This document shows, in pieces, positions 34,860 to 48,900 of a DNA stretch of 64,000 nt. The stretch's first letter is position 1; every line of letters starts with the position of its first letter. A program made the position numbers and the translations under genes. Source of the stretch: Antedon mediterranea (Eukaryota; Echinodermata; Crinoidea; Comatulida; Antedonidae); NCBI RefSeq assembly GCF_964355755.1, contig NC_092677.1, forward strand, positions 24,336,101 through 24,400,100. The letters run 5' to 3'. The notes below the pieces were generated by a model. The model ran no database searches, was not told the DNA's origin, and worked only from the letters and a program-made list of their open reading frames with translations.

Positions 34860-35996
34860 CAGTAACCCGTGCACGGTTTTATCGGCTTTAATATTATACT
34901 ATAATAATAATACTGTAACAATAAATACTTTATTTTAACAGGAAAAGCTCGTGTCAATATAAGGACTTAAGGTGTTCTTCTACAAGGCCGTGATCAACTA
35001 ACACTAACAGTAATACATTACAAATTTAAAAATAACAAATTTAAAAATAACAATAACAAATTAGAGAACAAAAATATATAAACTGAAACCTTAATTACAT
35101 TTATGCTAAGAGTACAAAATAAATAAATTACACAATTAAAGTATTTAAATTTGTGGCATTTTGCATTGGTTTTATACTATAATTCGCATGGGATGAGTGT
35201 ATAAAAGCGCACTTTCCCCTGACAAAAGTAATCTGACAACAAAAAAAACACTCTGGATATGGGACCCTGCTAGTGAGCAATATGCCAATATAGGTCTAGC
35301 CTCTAGGTAGGCCTACTAGTAGCCTGCTAGCTAGCTAGATAGGCTAGTATACTACTCTAGTAGTAGGCTAGGCCTGGCCTATAGGCCTAGGCCTAGTTAT
35401 TATAGGCTAGGGCCAGGCCTAAGGCTAGGCTAGAGGCTAGTTGTATTTTAGTAAATATTATTGTAACGTTTTGTTACGTAACCGTAGTTGGCGCGCTAAT
35501 GCAGTTTCGTACCTAGCCCCGTAGTTTACATGCATTTGTAGGGATTGCATATATTAAAAATAAACATTATTTAAAGTCGTATTAATGATTGTAAAAACTT
35601 CTCTTGTAGCCTAGCTAGGCCTAACAGCATCACATTTGTGTTACCACACGTGAAACTCCGAGTGTGACGGACTGCGCTGCGGCGGAAGAAGGAAACTGGC
35701 ATTGTCTGCTGCCCCCTATTTTCAAATTCAGATGAAAGTTGGCATTTTGTATTTAGCTAGTACAAAAAATGTCGTGCGCCGCTCATTAGGCAGATTATTA
35801 ATATTATTGTTTATTAAGCCAGACTACTTAATTGATGTTAATGATCTAAGACTAAACCTGTAGTTCTTACATTTAAGAGAATAGTATGCATCCTCACTTG
35901 TTTGCACCCTGTGTAAGATTTTGAATTATTATTTAATTCCAGACGACGGTTACCGTATATCTTGGGTTATTATTCTTTGATTGTTTTTTTAGGGGT
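34860..35996. promoter_or_regulatory. MPPE1 5' region with TAGGCC-rich tract
   Basis: An upstream non-coding MPPE1 exon is expected here. 35283-35440 is a TAGGCCTAGGCC / CTAGCTAG tract like 18480-18760. A GC-richer block follows (ACTGCGCTGCGGCGGAAG, ~35669-35686) with CACGTG at ~35646, typical of a TATA-less promoter. Exact start sites are not visible. Confidence 0.35.
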
Positions 35997-36016
35997 GGGG
36001 GGGGGGGGGGGGGGGG
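35997..36016 (+). repeat. Poly-G run (20 nt)
   Basis: Twenty G residues directly outside the left end of the inverted-repeat element at 36018. A second run of 15 G is at 37346-37360, close to the right end. Confidence 0.9.
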
Positions 36017-36017
36017 T

Positions 36018-37329
36018 GTGGAGCCGTGAAATGTGCAAAAAGTCACATTTGTGCAAACAACCACATTTGTGCAAACATTTTATCTTCAAATGTGCAAATC
36101 TGTAAAAATTCATAACCCACAAATGTGCAAACATCTCGCCGTTAAATGTAAAAACGATCAGTTTTGACGTTAGATGTGCAAAAGGTATTCTACAAATTAA
36201 TGTGCAAATCATTTCTTCAGTCAAACTTCTATTCCATTTTATATTTAGAGTATAATAAATTTAAAATTTTCAATATTATAATTATTCTTACAATAATGTT
36301 GATTATGATATAAGTCAAGAATGTTTGGTTTTTAATAATGAATTTTTAGTCTCTATCCCACCAAAGTACCGGGACACTATTTTAGACACTGAAGAATGAC
36401 CACTATGTCGTTGAAACGTTCCTTATAAAAGTCCTCTTATTGGAATGAACTGTGTCCATTAGATTTTCTACATTTCATGTAACATTTGTTTGTGTTATGC
36501 GAGGTTTGAACAATTTATGCAATTGAAAATTGGGTGGAATTCGTTGCAAAAATTGAAGCCAAATACTCGATTAAAATTTATCAGATTAAAAAATAGTGCA
36601 ATGTATTTTAGTATTTAATAAAACCAAAGTTAAGATAAACCTTTTAGTGTTAAATATAAAAATAATGCAAGTAACGCATTAAAAGAATAAAATGTTATTA
36701 AAATTGCGCAATTTAAAAATAAACAAGTTTGTTCAGATTCAAATTGCGAAATCTTTGCGCTATTTTGAATCGTGCATATATAACATTCACATTCATACTA
36801 ATATTCATCCCTATAACATGCGTACTTCGTTTTTATTATTTTTCTTCTGTTCATTAGACTGATTTTGTACCATTCATTTGCACTTTTTGCGTTTCATACT
36901 GTTAACGTGGCCTAGTTGGCATGAGGCCGAGTTGACTTTTGGCCGAATTGATGTGAGGACGAGTTGACTTGGGGTCGACTTGAATTTGGCTGAGACGGAT
37001 TAAAAGCCTTTAATCATAATAAAATACAACAGTATAATTAGTTATTATGATATTGAACATATTAGATTTATTAGAATCTTTTTCCTATTGTTATTTCTAT
37101 TCTGAAATACCACGAACCAAAAATATAAAATGTAATAGGAATTTGACTGAAGATATGATTTGCACATTTGTAGAATACCTTTTGCACATTTAACGTCAAA
37201 ACTGATCGTTTTTACATTTAACGGCGAGATGTTTGCACATTTGTGGGTTATGAATTTTTACAGATTTGCACATTTTAAGGTAAAATGTTTGCACAAATGT
37301 GACTTGTTGCACATTTCACGTCTCCACAG
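36018..37329. mobile_element. ~1.3-kb non-autonomous transposon with ~220-bp inverted repeats
   Basis: 36018-36240 and 37130-37329 are inverted copies. Each carries five or six dispersed (A)TTTGCACATTT(G) motifs, which look like subterminal transposase-binding repeats. The ends are GTGGAGCCGTGAAATGTGC and its near complement. The ~880-bp interior has no transposase; it includes GCCGAGTTGACTT-type direct repeats (36905-36990). Confidence 0.75.
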
Positions 37330-37745
37330 GAGGTTACTATTAGAAGGGGGGGGGGGGGGGTTACTATTAGAGTAGGGGGTTACTATTAGAGTATAGTTGG
37401 TTACTATTGCTAATCGTAAATTATGCACCTGAAAATAGTAACCGATCCCCAACTTTTCCGGTCAGCAACTCATAGCAAAATAATAAAACAGTACGAATAG
37501 GCCTAAACTAAATTTGGTTGAACTCTAACTTTATTTTATAAACTCATAAACACTCAATCCTCCCCCACTCCCGAGATGAACATGCATTATCTCCTTATTT
37601 TCAAAATACGGCTGCATCATAACTCTAATAGTAACCCTCATGAGTTACTATTAGAGTAGTAGGTTATTATTAATTATAGATTGACTTATAAGGTGGGTTA
37701 CTATTAGAAGGGGTTACTATTAGAGCCTGGGTTACTATTAGAAGA
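37330..37745 (+). repeat. GGTTACTATTAGA repeats
   Basis: At least eight scattered copies of GGTTACTATTAG(A), in two clusters (37332-37412 and 37640-37745), separated by unrelated sequence that includes one inverted copy (37625-37640 vicinity). They begin immediately at the edge of the 1.3-kb transposon. Confidence 0.75.
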
Positions 37746-37804
37746 TTTACGGTAATTGTATTATTAGAAAGATTGTATCTCATATCTTATAAAACAAGTT
37801 TCAT

Positions 37805-37890
37805 TGTATCTGTGTTTAAAATGTTGCCATTAGTGGAAATGCGTTACCATTAGTGCAAATGCGTTACCATTAGTGGAAATGCGTTATTAA
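37805..37890 (+). repeat. 22-bp tandem repeat, ~3.5 units
   Basis: Unit AAATGCGTTACCATTAGTGG. The TACCATTAG core resembles TACTATTAG of the adjacent array, so the two may share an origin. Confidence 0.75.
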
Positions 37891-38181
37891 TATTAAATCA
37901 TAAAACACGTTTTTGACGTCAATAACCTTTACATGAGCTGCAAACACCAAATCAATGTGTGTAACTTTGAAAGCAATACATCGTAAATTAAACATAAGCT
38001 TTTGTCGGATACCAATCTTTCATGGAGTTTAAATAAATTAATAATAATATTATCTGACTAGGCCTACATGTGTTTTTGTAATTTTGCAATTAGTGATAGT
38101 TAATCTAATGGATAATTAAAATCTTAAAAGCCACCAACGCGACCAATTTCCTATGAAATTAGAAATGTATTTATTATTATT

Positions 38182-38614
38182 ACACTGTAAAATATTTTGT
38201 ACCCACTTTTTCATGTTTAGCGTGTTTAAAACCTAAACGTGTTTAGGCCTATAGCTACATGCTGTTTTCCTCCACTCGTTTAGCAGTCAACATGTCACTA
38301 TTATGTTCAGTCAACATGTTTAGGTACGTTTTTAGCGTTGCGTGATGCGCATATCTATTTACTGTGGCGGAAAAAAGCTCCACATGAGCTCCATACATGA
38401 GCTCCACACATGGCAAATTAAACACGTTTAAAACCTAAACGTGTCTTTATATTGATCCACATGTTTAACAACAAACACCTCACTGATGTGTTGAGTTGGA
38501 TAAAGACTACATGTTTCGAATGTGTTTAGAACTATCTAAGCATGTTTAAGGCTAAATGTGTGGAAAAAGTTGGTACAAAATAGATGTTTAAGATCTAAAT
38601 ACTATTCTACAGTG
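38182..38614. mobile_element. MITE upstream of receptor A
   Basis: Ends TTACACTGTAAAATATTTTG and TATTCTACAGTGATAAT are inverted, with subterminal motifs (TTTTGTACC.ACTTTTTCA / GTTGGTACAAAATAGATG) and internal CCTAAACGTGTTTA and ACATGTTTAG repeats. The equivalent element is at 51006-51585, so it predates the gene duplication. Confidence 0.75.
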
Positions 38615-39934
38615 ATAATATGATTTTTGTTTGCTCGTCGTCTGCCAGGGATGAATATTTCTATTTGTACAAATAAGACAAAATATTTCGTTGAAACAAG
38701 AACTAACCGATTATGTTGTATTCAGTGATATTTGAGAAAGTGTTGCCTAACTCAATGGTAATCCTTAACGAATGGGTCCATCATAGAACAAGGACAGTCG
38801 CGTGTTCAGGTTAGTGTTTACCGATGAACCGACATAGTGAACTGTAGAGTCGCGTTGCACGTGACTAAAAACCAAAGCGAAAACAATTTTGACCGTATAA
38901 ATGGTTTTTTTAACCTAAAATTATATTTTAATTTATGGGTGTCCTCTTGTGCTTTTAAAACTAAATTTCTTTCCATTCATATCCAAAATTTCAACATACT
39001 CAAATGGTATTATCTAATTTATATTTAAATTGCACGTGCCATAATTAACTCACTCCTTTGTAGATTCATCCTCACCCTAAGAGTTTTGTATTTTCAAATA
39101 ACAGTGCAAAATCCACTCGCCTACAGATTCATTATATTCCCAACAGTGTCTATTCTCAATTTAATTCCTAGAACTTACATTGCCTGATGCTCAACACTGC
39201 TTTGCTTTAAGTATAAATACTGATTTTGAATTCAGTATAACAACTAGATTCATTTCAGTCACAACAAGCGGTTTTGTTCATATTTAATTCTGAGTAACAG
39301 ACGGAGCTGATGCTTCAACCTCTTTGCGTAAAAAAAAAATTTCTGCAACCAGATACAAGAAACTTTATTTGTCTTCGTAAAAACAAAGAAATGTCGGTTG
39401 TCAGCAAATCCCATTAAAAGGATACATATACATAAACGGACTAAAGAATGACAATTAGTTACTTAGACTAATACTTTTTTTGTATAGACAAATACTTTCT
39501 TTTTTATATATTAAATAACAAATATTATTTGTATTTAAAAAACGACTTTTTTTAGATCTAATTTTTTGAAAAACTATTATGTGACATTAAAATGGCATAT
39601 TAAAAAAAATATTTAAAACATTATTTTTTCAGGGGGACAATAATCTTTATATTAAAAAATTTAGTTACAGCAGTAAAATACACTCTATACATGATGACGT
39701 GTGAAGCTCCACAAATCGAAATAATGGATTATCAAAAGAAAAACAATGTTCAATAATTAAATCATATTACACCCACAAACAATAATTGAATGCGTCCGGT
39801 AATGTGATTTAAGTGAATGTCATCTTAAAAATGAATGAAGAAAATCATAAAATAATAAGACCTATGCATTATATTAGTGAGCTTTTCACAAACTAACGGT
39901 TCATTTCTATTACCGATTTGATACGTATAAGAAG

Positions 39935-42900
39935 ATGTTCATCTTTAAAGACGTAAGAATACTAGTACTAGGCCTAGTAATAGTACTATTGCCATTCTGT
40001 CTCACAAATAAAGTCAAACCTGGTATGTATTAAATGCATTTAAAATTTAGAACTAAAGTGACTGCTTAAACATGAACTATCATCACTATCTAAGTAGGCC
40101 TGTGTCTGAATAATCATGGGCAATGTCAGATATTTTAGATACTATTATCTGTGGGACCGTCTTCTCACAGTAGGTTGGTGATCATGGACATTCATCTATT
40201 TCTGCATTCTTATAATAACTATATCTTTTGTTCATACTTTATGTTGGGTCATTTTTTTTTACTAATTAATACTGTACTGTGTAAAACATAGATGTTTCGG
40301 TTTTTGCCGATTGTTCTCAGGTTTTGTGAAATTGTCAAAACTTTATACGGATAAACCGCATCTCAAGGTATTCAATCTTGTTTCAAAGTGTTTTTCTGTT
40401 AGTGTTCAAATGTCCACGATACAACAGTATTGACAACACGTAACATTTTTTTTTAGTGTTTGGTTCTGTTAGTGTTAAAGTTTCCATCATACAACAGTGT
40501 TGAAAGCGCGTAGCATTTTGTTAGTGTTTGAATACACGATCAGGTTTTTGCATCGTGTTTGATTCTGTCAGTGTCCATGTTTCCACCATACAACAGTGTT
40601 GAATACATGATCAGGTTTTTGCATCGTTATTGGTTCTGTCAGTGTCCATGTTTCCACCATACAGCAGTGTAACATTAATCTGTATCCTGTGGTATGCAGC
40701 TGCAATAACGTATCACTGTGTGCGTGTATGGCGAAGTCTATACGTTACCGGAAACAGTCGAATTCCTTTGTTTTAAAGAAAATCTTATTTTGGAACTTAT
40801 TAAATTATTATTAACAAGGCCATAATATGCATGGATGCAGTCGCGTGCTCAAGTTAGTGTTTACCAACCAACCGACATAGCGAGTGACTCAAAAGCTAAG
40901 CATTAAACTATTGGGAACTCATGATACAATACATTCCAATTAATTGTTTATGATGCTTTCTGTTTTCTTTATTTTTAATTTTAAGGTTTTAACCATATTT
41001 TATGTTGAATATAAAATTTTAAGAGGATAATTATTAATAACAGTTTTGCAAATTTGCCATCTATGATTTATTCTAAAAGTTGTATTCATGTAAATATAAT
41101 GTTTGATTTACATACCTACTGTACAAAATAATTTTGGACTGATGTTTTTTTTTTATTGGTGAACATCGACGAATAGTTCTGTATATAGACTTCACAAACA
41201 ACATTTTCAGTTTATCCACAGGGTTGCTATGACCACATATATAGGCCTACTGGTGTAGTTTGTTCGCCATGGAACATGAATACAGTTGCAGAACTCATTA
41301 AGTATAATAAACAAAGCACCATATTAATATTGTAAGTATTGCAGTGTACGTACGGTTGCTTTTAAGTAAATACAGAATATACTTTGTTTATTTCTCAATG
41401 TAAAGGGTATTGCTAAACCGAAAACCTTCAAAAACATAGCAAACCCCATCGAACCAACATAAACAAGTAGAATTAATTTCGTCACTTTGACGAATTGTAG
41501 GTGATCATTGTGATAACAAAATATATTAAAATATGAGCGCAAAGCGTTGTAGTGCTGCTGAGTTGTGTATTGTGTAGTCTAGTCATAGAATATATAAAGT
41601 ATATAATATACACGGGTCCCATAGTATGTTCTAATGGCATGATGACGTTATCCAAATCAAAGAAAAAAAATTACAGAATTGTAAATCGTCCAAAATAGAC
41701 CATGATTTATTACTGAGATTTTTTCAAAAACACGGGTGAAATGGACTGATACTGCTAAGGGAGAGAAATGCCTAATAAAGTCTACTTTAGTTATAAAATA
41801 AGAAAAAAAAGCATTGTATTTTGTAATTATCACACTCTAGGCCCTTAACGTTTATTTTCTCTTCGTTTAGCAATTATTTACCGAGAAGCACAAAATGATG
41901 TATACAAGTGTTATTTTCAGAAATCTTAATAAATGTGATAATTTATTGTAAAGCGTTTACAACCAGCCTATATTTAAATTAAATTTCAATAATCTAAAAA
42001 CGGTTCATTGTTATATTTAGCAGCATAGTAGGCCTGTGGTGTAATGAATAAAACAAGAATACACACAATATGTATACATAGATATGTGTGCTTTTTTAAT
42101 GAAATCAAATCGTTCAATCAAATAACAGGAAATATTCAGGTGTTATATAGTATGGTATAATTAATACTATACCTATACCTATGAAGTTAATCATAATGTT
42201 ATTTACTGCACAATATACACATATTTAAAAAAAAATATGTTAAAACTAGCACATAAATATAGGTCATGCTTATTGTGTCATATTCTAAATTAAATTCGTC
42301 AATATTAAACTGTATGAAAGCAAACTTGTGCCTGAAACTGAAAAGGCTTTCCGTTGCAAAATGTAAATTAAATGGTAAGTTTAGCAATTATTTGCTAAGC
42401 ACAAAATGATGTATAAAAGTGTTATTGTCAGAAATATTAATAAAGATGATAATTCATTGCAAAGCATCCACATCAGTCTATATTTTATCATTTGAATAAT
42501 TAATAAAATGTTGATTGTCTTTAAATTGTTTAATGAATTATTTAGCAGCACAATATGGTATAATTAATAAAACTTTCATATTTCACAACTTTTAAGGGAA
42601 TTGCAAAACAATCAAATTATTGCATTGACAGAGAATGCATTCGCTGGTTTGAAATCATTGGAATGGCTGTAAGTGACATTGTTTATGTTTACATATCTAT
42701 GACGTTAATCATAATGTTATTTACTGCACAATATACAAATATTTACAAAACAATATGTTAAAGTAAACTTGAGCCTGAAACTGTAAAGGCTTTCCGTTGC
42801 AAAATGTAAATTAACTAGTAAGTTTAGCAATTATTTGCTGATATGCTCACAATGATGTATAAAAATGTTATTGTCAGAAATCTTAATAAAGGTGATATAT

Positions 42901-45900
42901 TCATTGCAAAGCATCGACATCAACCTATATTTATTAATTTGAATTAAAAATAAATGTTGATTGTCTTGTAATTGTTTAATGAATAATTTAGCAGCATAAT
43001 ATGGTATAATTAATAAAACGATATCTTTTACATTTTACAACTTTGAAGGAGGTTGGAGAACAATCAAATTAGTACATTGACAGAGAATGCATTCGCTGGT
43101 TTGGAATCATTGGAATGGCTGTAAGTGACGTTGTTTATGTTTACATACCTATGACGTTAATCCTAATGTTATTTACTGCACAATATACACATATTTAAAA
43201 ACAATATTTTAAAACTAGTACATATACATATAGGTCAATGCTTATTGTGTCATATTCAAAATGAAATTCCTCAATACTGTATGAAAGAAAACTTGAGCCT
43301 GAAACTGTAAAGGCTTTACGTTGCCAAAATGGTGAGTTTAACAATTATTTGCTGATAAGCACACAATGATGTATAAAAAGTGTTATTGTCAGAAATATTA
43401 ATAAATGTGATAATTCATTGCTAAAAATCCAAATCAGTCTATATTTATTCATTTGAATAATTAAAAAAGAATGTTGATTGTCTTTTAATTGTTTAATGAA
43501 TTATTTAGCAGTATAGTATGTAGTATCATGAATACAACTTTGTTTTATATTTCACAACTTTGAAGGTACTTGAAAAACAATCAAATTAGTACATTGACAG
43601 CCAATGCATTCGCCGGTTTGAAATCATTGGAAAGCCTGTAGGTGACGTTGTTTATGTTTACCTATGACGTTAATAAAAATGTTATTTACTCCACAATATA
43701 CACATATTTTATACACAATGGAGAGTTTAGCAATTATTTTCTGTTGTGTTATTGTCAGAAATCTTAATAAAGGTGATAATTCATTGCAAAAAATCCATAT
43801 CAGTCTATATTTAATTTATATTTCAATAATCTAAAAATGGTTCATTGTTATATTTAATAAGTATTTAGCAGCATAGTAGGCCTGTGGTGTAATGAATAAA
43901 ACAACAATACATACAATATGTATACATAAATATATGATGTGTGCTTTTTTAATGAAATCAAATCATTCAATCAAATAACAGGAAATATTCAGGTGTTATT
44001 GGTATAATTAATAAAAACTATCTTTTACATTTCATAATTTTGAAGGTGGTTGTTCAACAATCAAATTAGTACATTGGCAGAGAATGCATTTGCTGGTTTG
44101 GAATCATTGGAAAGGCTGTAAGTGTTATTCTTCATCATATCCACATACGTACTTTCATATATATCATGTTTTATACACATTCAAGCTAGGGGGCATATAC
44201 ACATTCAAGCTAGGGGGCCTACACACATTGTACACACATCGTAACCTTATTAGGTGAAATACTTTTGTCGAAATGGATTATTTTCATAGTAATTCATTGT
44301 TAGAAAGAGTAAATCAAACTTAGTATTTTATTAGTTTGTTACCAAACTAGTTAACAAATGTAACATTAGAGGAATATTTAGCAGTGTATAGCATATGAAT
44401 CAAATTTAAGTAAGTAAGCTATAAGATTTAATAAGAAATTGTTAATTTTATTCGTATTTATTCATTCATTTCGACACACACTAGCCCTGGTATTTATTCT
44501 TACAAAGTTATTACAATTTAATCTCACTCTTATTTGCTGTGACGAAATAACTCTCCTCATATACACACCTATTTAAAAACAATATTTTAAAACTAGTACA
44601 TAAATATAGGCCAATTAAATTGTGTCATATTCAAAATAAAATTCCTCAACTGTATAGCAAATTTGAGCCTGAAACTGTAAAGGCTTTATGAAAATAAGTA
44701 AATAGCCTTTACATACCCTATTTTAAATTCTAAAAAGTCTGAAAAAATCTTCAAGTGCAGTCGTGATCGATTAGTGTATTTGGTAAACTGTATCAAGTGA
44801 ATTTGTGCCTGAAACTGACAAGGCTTTCCGTTGTAAAATGTAAATTAAATTGTGAGTTTAGCAATTATTTGCTGGTATTCACACAATGTATTATTGCTAT
44901 ATTGTCAGAAATATTATTAGGTAAAGTTAATTTATGGCCTATATTATTTTAATTAATCCAATAATCTAAAAATCAGTCATTGTCTTCAATTGAATATTTG
45001 GCTAAAACTATATCTTTTACATTTAACAACTTTTAAGGGGTTTGCACTACAATCAAATTAGTACATTGACAGCCAATACATTCGCTGGTTTGGAATCGTT
45101 GAAAGAACTGTAAGTGACATTGATTATGTTTACATACCTATGACGTTAATCCTAATGTTATTTACTCCACAATATACACATATTTAAAAAACAATATTTT
45201 TAAACTAGTACATAAATATATAGGCCAATGCTTATTGTGTCATATTCAAAATGAAATTCGTCAATATTAAACTGTATGAAAGCAAACTTGAGCCTGAAAC
45301 TGTAAAGGCTTTCCGTTGCAAAATGTAAATTAAATGGCGAGTTTAGCAATTATTTTCTGTTAATCACACAATGATGTATAAATGTGTTATTTTCAGAAAT
45401 CTTAATAAATGTGATAATTCATTGCAAAGCATCCACATCAGTCTATATTTATTTATTTTAATAACTAAAAAAATGTTGATTGTCTTTTAATTGTTTAATG
45501 AATTATTTAGCAGCACAATATGGTATAATTAATAAAACTGTCATATTTCACAACTTTTAAGGTGGTTACAAAGCAATCAAATTAGAACATTGACAGAGAA
45601 TACATTCGCTGGTTTGGAATCATTGGAAGGACTGTAAGTGACATTGATTATGTTTACATACCTATGACGTTAATCCTAATGTTATTTACTCCACAATATA
45701 CACATATTTAAAAAACAATATTTTTAAACTAGTACATAAATATATAGGCCAATTCTTATTGTGTCCTATTCAAAATGAAATTCCTCAATATTAAACTGTA
45801 TGAAAGCAAACTTGAGCCTGAAACTGTAAAGGCTTTCCGTTGCAAAATGTAAAATAAATGGCGAGTTTAGCAATTATTTTCTGTTAATCACACAATGATG

Positions 45901-48900
45901 TATACATGTGTTATTGTCAGAAATCTTAATAAATGTGATAATTCATTGCAAAAAATCCACATCAGTCTATATTTAATTTATATTTCAATAATCTAAAAAT
46001 GGTTCATTGTTATATTTAATAAGTATTTAGCAGCATAGTAGGCCTGTGGTGTAATGAATAAAACAACAATACATACAATATGTGATGTAAGATATATGAT
46101 GTGTGCTTTTTTAATGAAATCAAATCGTTCAATCAAATAACAGGAAATATTCAGGTGTTATATAGTATGGTATAATTAATAAAACTATCTTTTACATTTC
46201 ATAATTATGAAGGTGGTTGTACAGCAATCAAATTAGTACATTGACAGCCAATGCATTCGCTGGTTTGGAATCATTGAAATACCTGTAAGTGACGTTGTTT
46301 ATGTTTACCTATGACGTTAATTATAATGTTATTTACTGCACAATATATACATATTTAAAAACAATAGTTTAAAACTAGTACATACAAATAGGCCAATGCT
46401 TATTGTGTCATATTCAAAATGAAATTCTCCTATATTAAACTGTATGAAAGCAAACTTGAGCATGAAACTGAAAAGGCTTTCCGTTACAAAATGTAAATTA
46501 AATTGTGAGTTTAGCAATTATTTGCTGATATGCTCACAATGATTGTATAAATGTGTTATTGTCAGAAATATTAATAAAGGTGATAATTGATTGCAAAGCA
46601 TTAACATCATCCTATATTTATTTATTTGAATAATTAAAAAAAATGTTGATTGTCTTTTAATTGTTTAATGAATTATTTAGCAGTATAATATGGTATAATT
46701 AATAAAACTTTCATATTTCACAACTTTGAAGGAGGTTGCAGTACAATCAAATTAGAACATTGACAGAGAATGCATTCGCTGGTTTGAAATCATTGGATAG
46801 TCTGTAAGTGACGTTGTTTATGTTTACATACGTATGACATTAATCCTAATGTTATTTACATATAAAAAATCCACATCAGTCTATATTTAATTTATATTTC
46901 AATAATCTAAAAATGGTTCATTGTTATATTTAATAAGTATTTAGCAGCATAGTAGGCCTGTGGTGTAATGAATAAAACAACAATACACACAATATGTATA
47001 CATAGATATATGGTGTGTGCTTTTTTAATGAAGTAAAATCATTCAATCAAATAACATGAAATATTCAGGTGTTATATAGTATGGTATAATTAATAAAAAC
47101 TATCTTTTACATTTCATAATTTTGAAGGTGGTTGCAAAACAATCAAATTAGTACATTGACAGAGAATGCATTTGCTGGTTTGGAATCATTGAAAGACCTG
47201 TAAGTGTTATTCTTCATCATATCCACATACGTACCTCCATACTGTATATCATGTTATATACACATTACACACATTGTACATATACATCGTAACCTTGGTT
47301 ACTTTTGTCAACATGGATTATTTTCATAATAATTCATTATTGAGTAAATCAAAATTATAGTATTTATTAGTTTGTTACCAATATTAGGAATATTTAGCAT
47401 TGTTATAGCCTGTGAATCAAATTTAAGTTAGTTAGCTATAAGATTTAAAAAGACATTTTTAATTTTATTCGTATTTATTCATTCATTTTGACACACCAGC
47501 CCTGGTTTTTATACTTACAAAGTTATTACAATTTAATCTCACTCTTATTTGTTGTGACGAAATACCTCTCCTCAAAGAATTGACCAATACATTAACTATT
47601 AGCTTAATTAAACAGGTATTTACAGGACAACAATATAACTACTATTGATCAAGGCGCCTTCTCTGTTTTTGCCTCATCACTTGGAAAACTGTAAGTAATT
47701 TATTCTGAAATTCATATGCAGTTTCTCGAAATAATTAATCACTTCAATTAGGTACTTTTCTTATGCTATAAACATGTTATCCAAGAAAAAACGGTATCAA
47801 CAGGATAGGTTTACATACATTTTTTAAACATGGGTAAATTTTTTCATTCATTATTGTATCTGGCTCATTCCATGGAGTTGAACATGAGAAAGCATTTTAA
47901 AAGTTAATCTAACAAGTAGAACAAACAACTTTTTATATAATTAAACATATAAGTAGAAGGATTATCTTAAGTGCCGACGGTGATAAAAATATTATTTTGA
48001 GACTACATTGCATCAGTTAGACACTAAATTGATTGTGGTATACCTTCATTAATACGATATCACTAAAACGACATCGGTGCTATCCAAATGAGACATACTC
48101 GTAGATATTTAGTTACATGTGAGCTACACTCATTGGCACTGATTTGATATTTGTTTCCATATTTATTTTTTTTTACAGAGACATCAGACGCAACAATTTA
48201 CAAGTTTACAGAGAAAGTACTTTTGAAGAATTGAAATATATAACAGAATTGTAAGTATTATGTCGGATTTAGAAATTCTTTATATTCATTAAATGATATT
48301 TTTATTTTGTTTTAACACAGTTACCAATTCCACATGCATGCCGACAGTGGCCCAACAAAATTGTTTATGTAGGCCTACAGCTTTTAGGTTATTTTAAATT
48401 TCTCCTTCACTTCTATCTTTTAAATTGGTCGTACACGTCATACTTTTACTATACGAGTAGATTTGATTGGCTGTAAAGCAGTCGTTATTCCACCTGTTAT
48501 AGAACTAAAACCATTATAAACATTGTTATAGTAGGCTACTACTGTATTTAACAACTTCCATTAAATTCAATTGTTTTTTTAACATAGATATTCAGATTTG
48601 TTTCGTCTCTGTTGTGTTGTTGGAGAAATTGAAGTATGTGAGCCTACTGATGCTTTTGCGTCCTGCGCTGACTTACTAAAGAGAGAAGTTCTTAGGATAT
48701 TGATGATAGTTATTGGACTGTCATCTTTTATCGGTAACTTGATTGTCATCATATCGCGAAGGATAAACAAAGAAAATAGGTCTACAGTTGATTCTATTCT
48801 ACTCACTAATCTTGCCGCGGCTGACTTGCTGATGGCAATTTATTTGCTGATCATCGCAGGTGCAGATATACACTACAGAGGAAGGTACGCGAAGGTTGCC

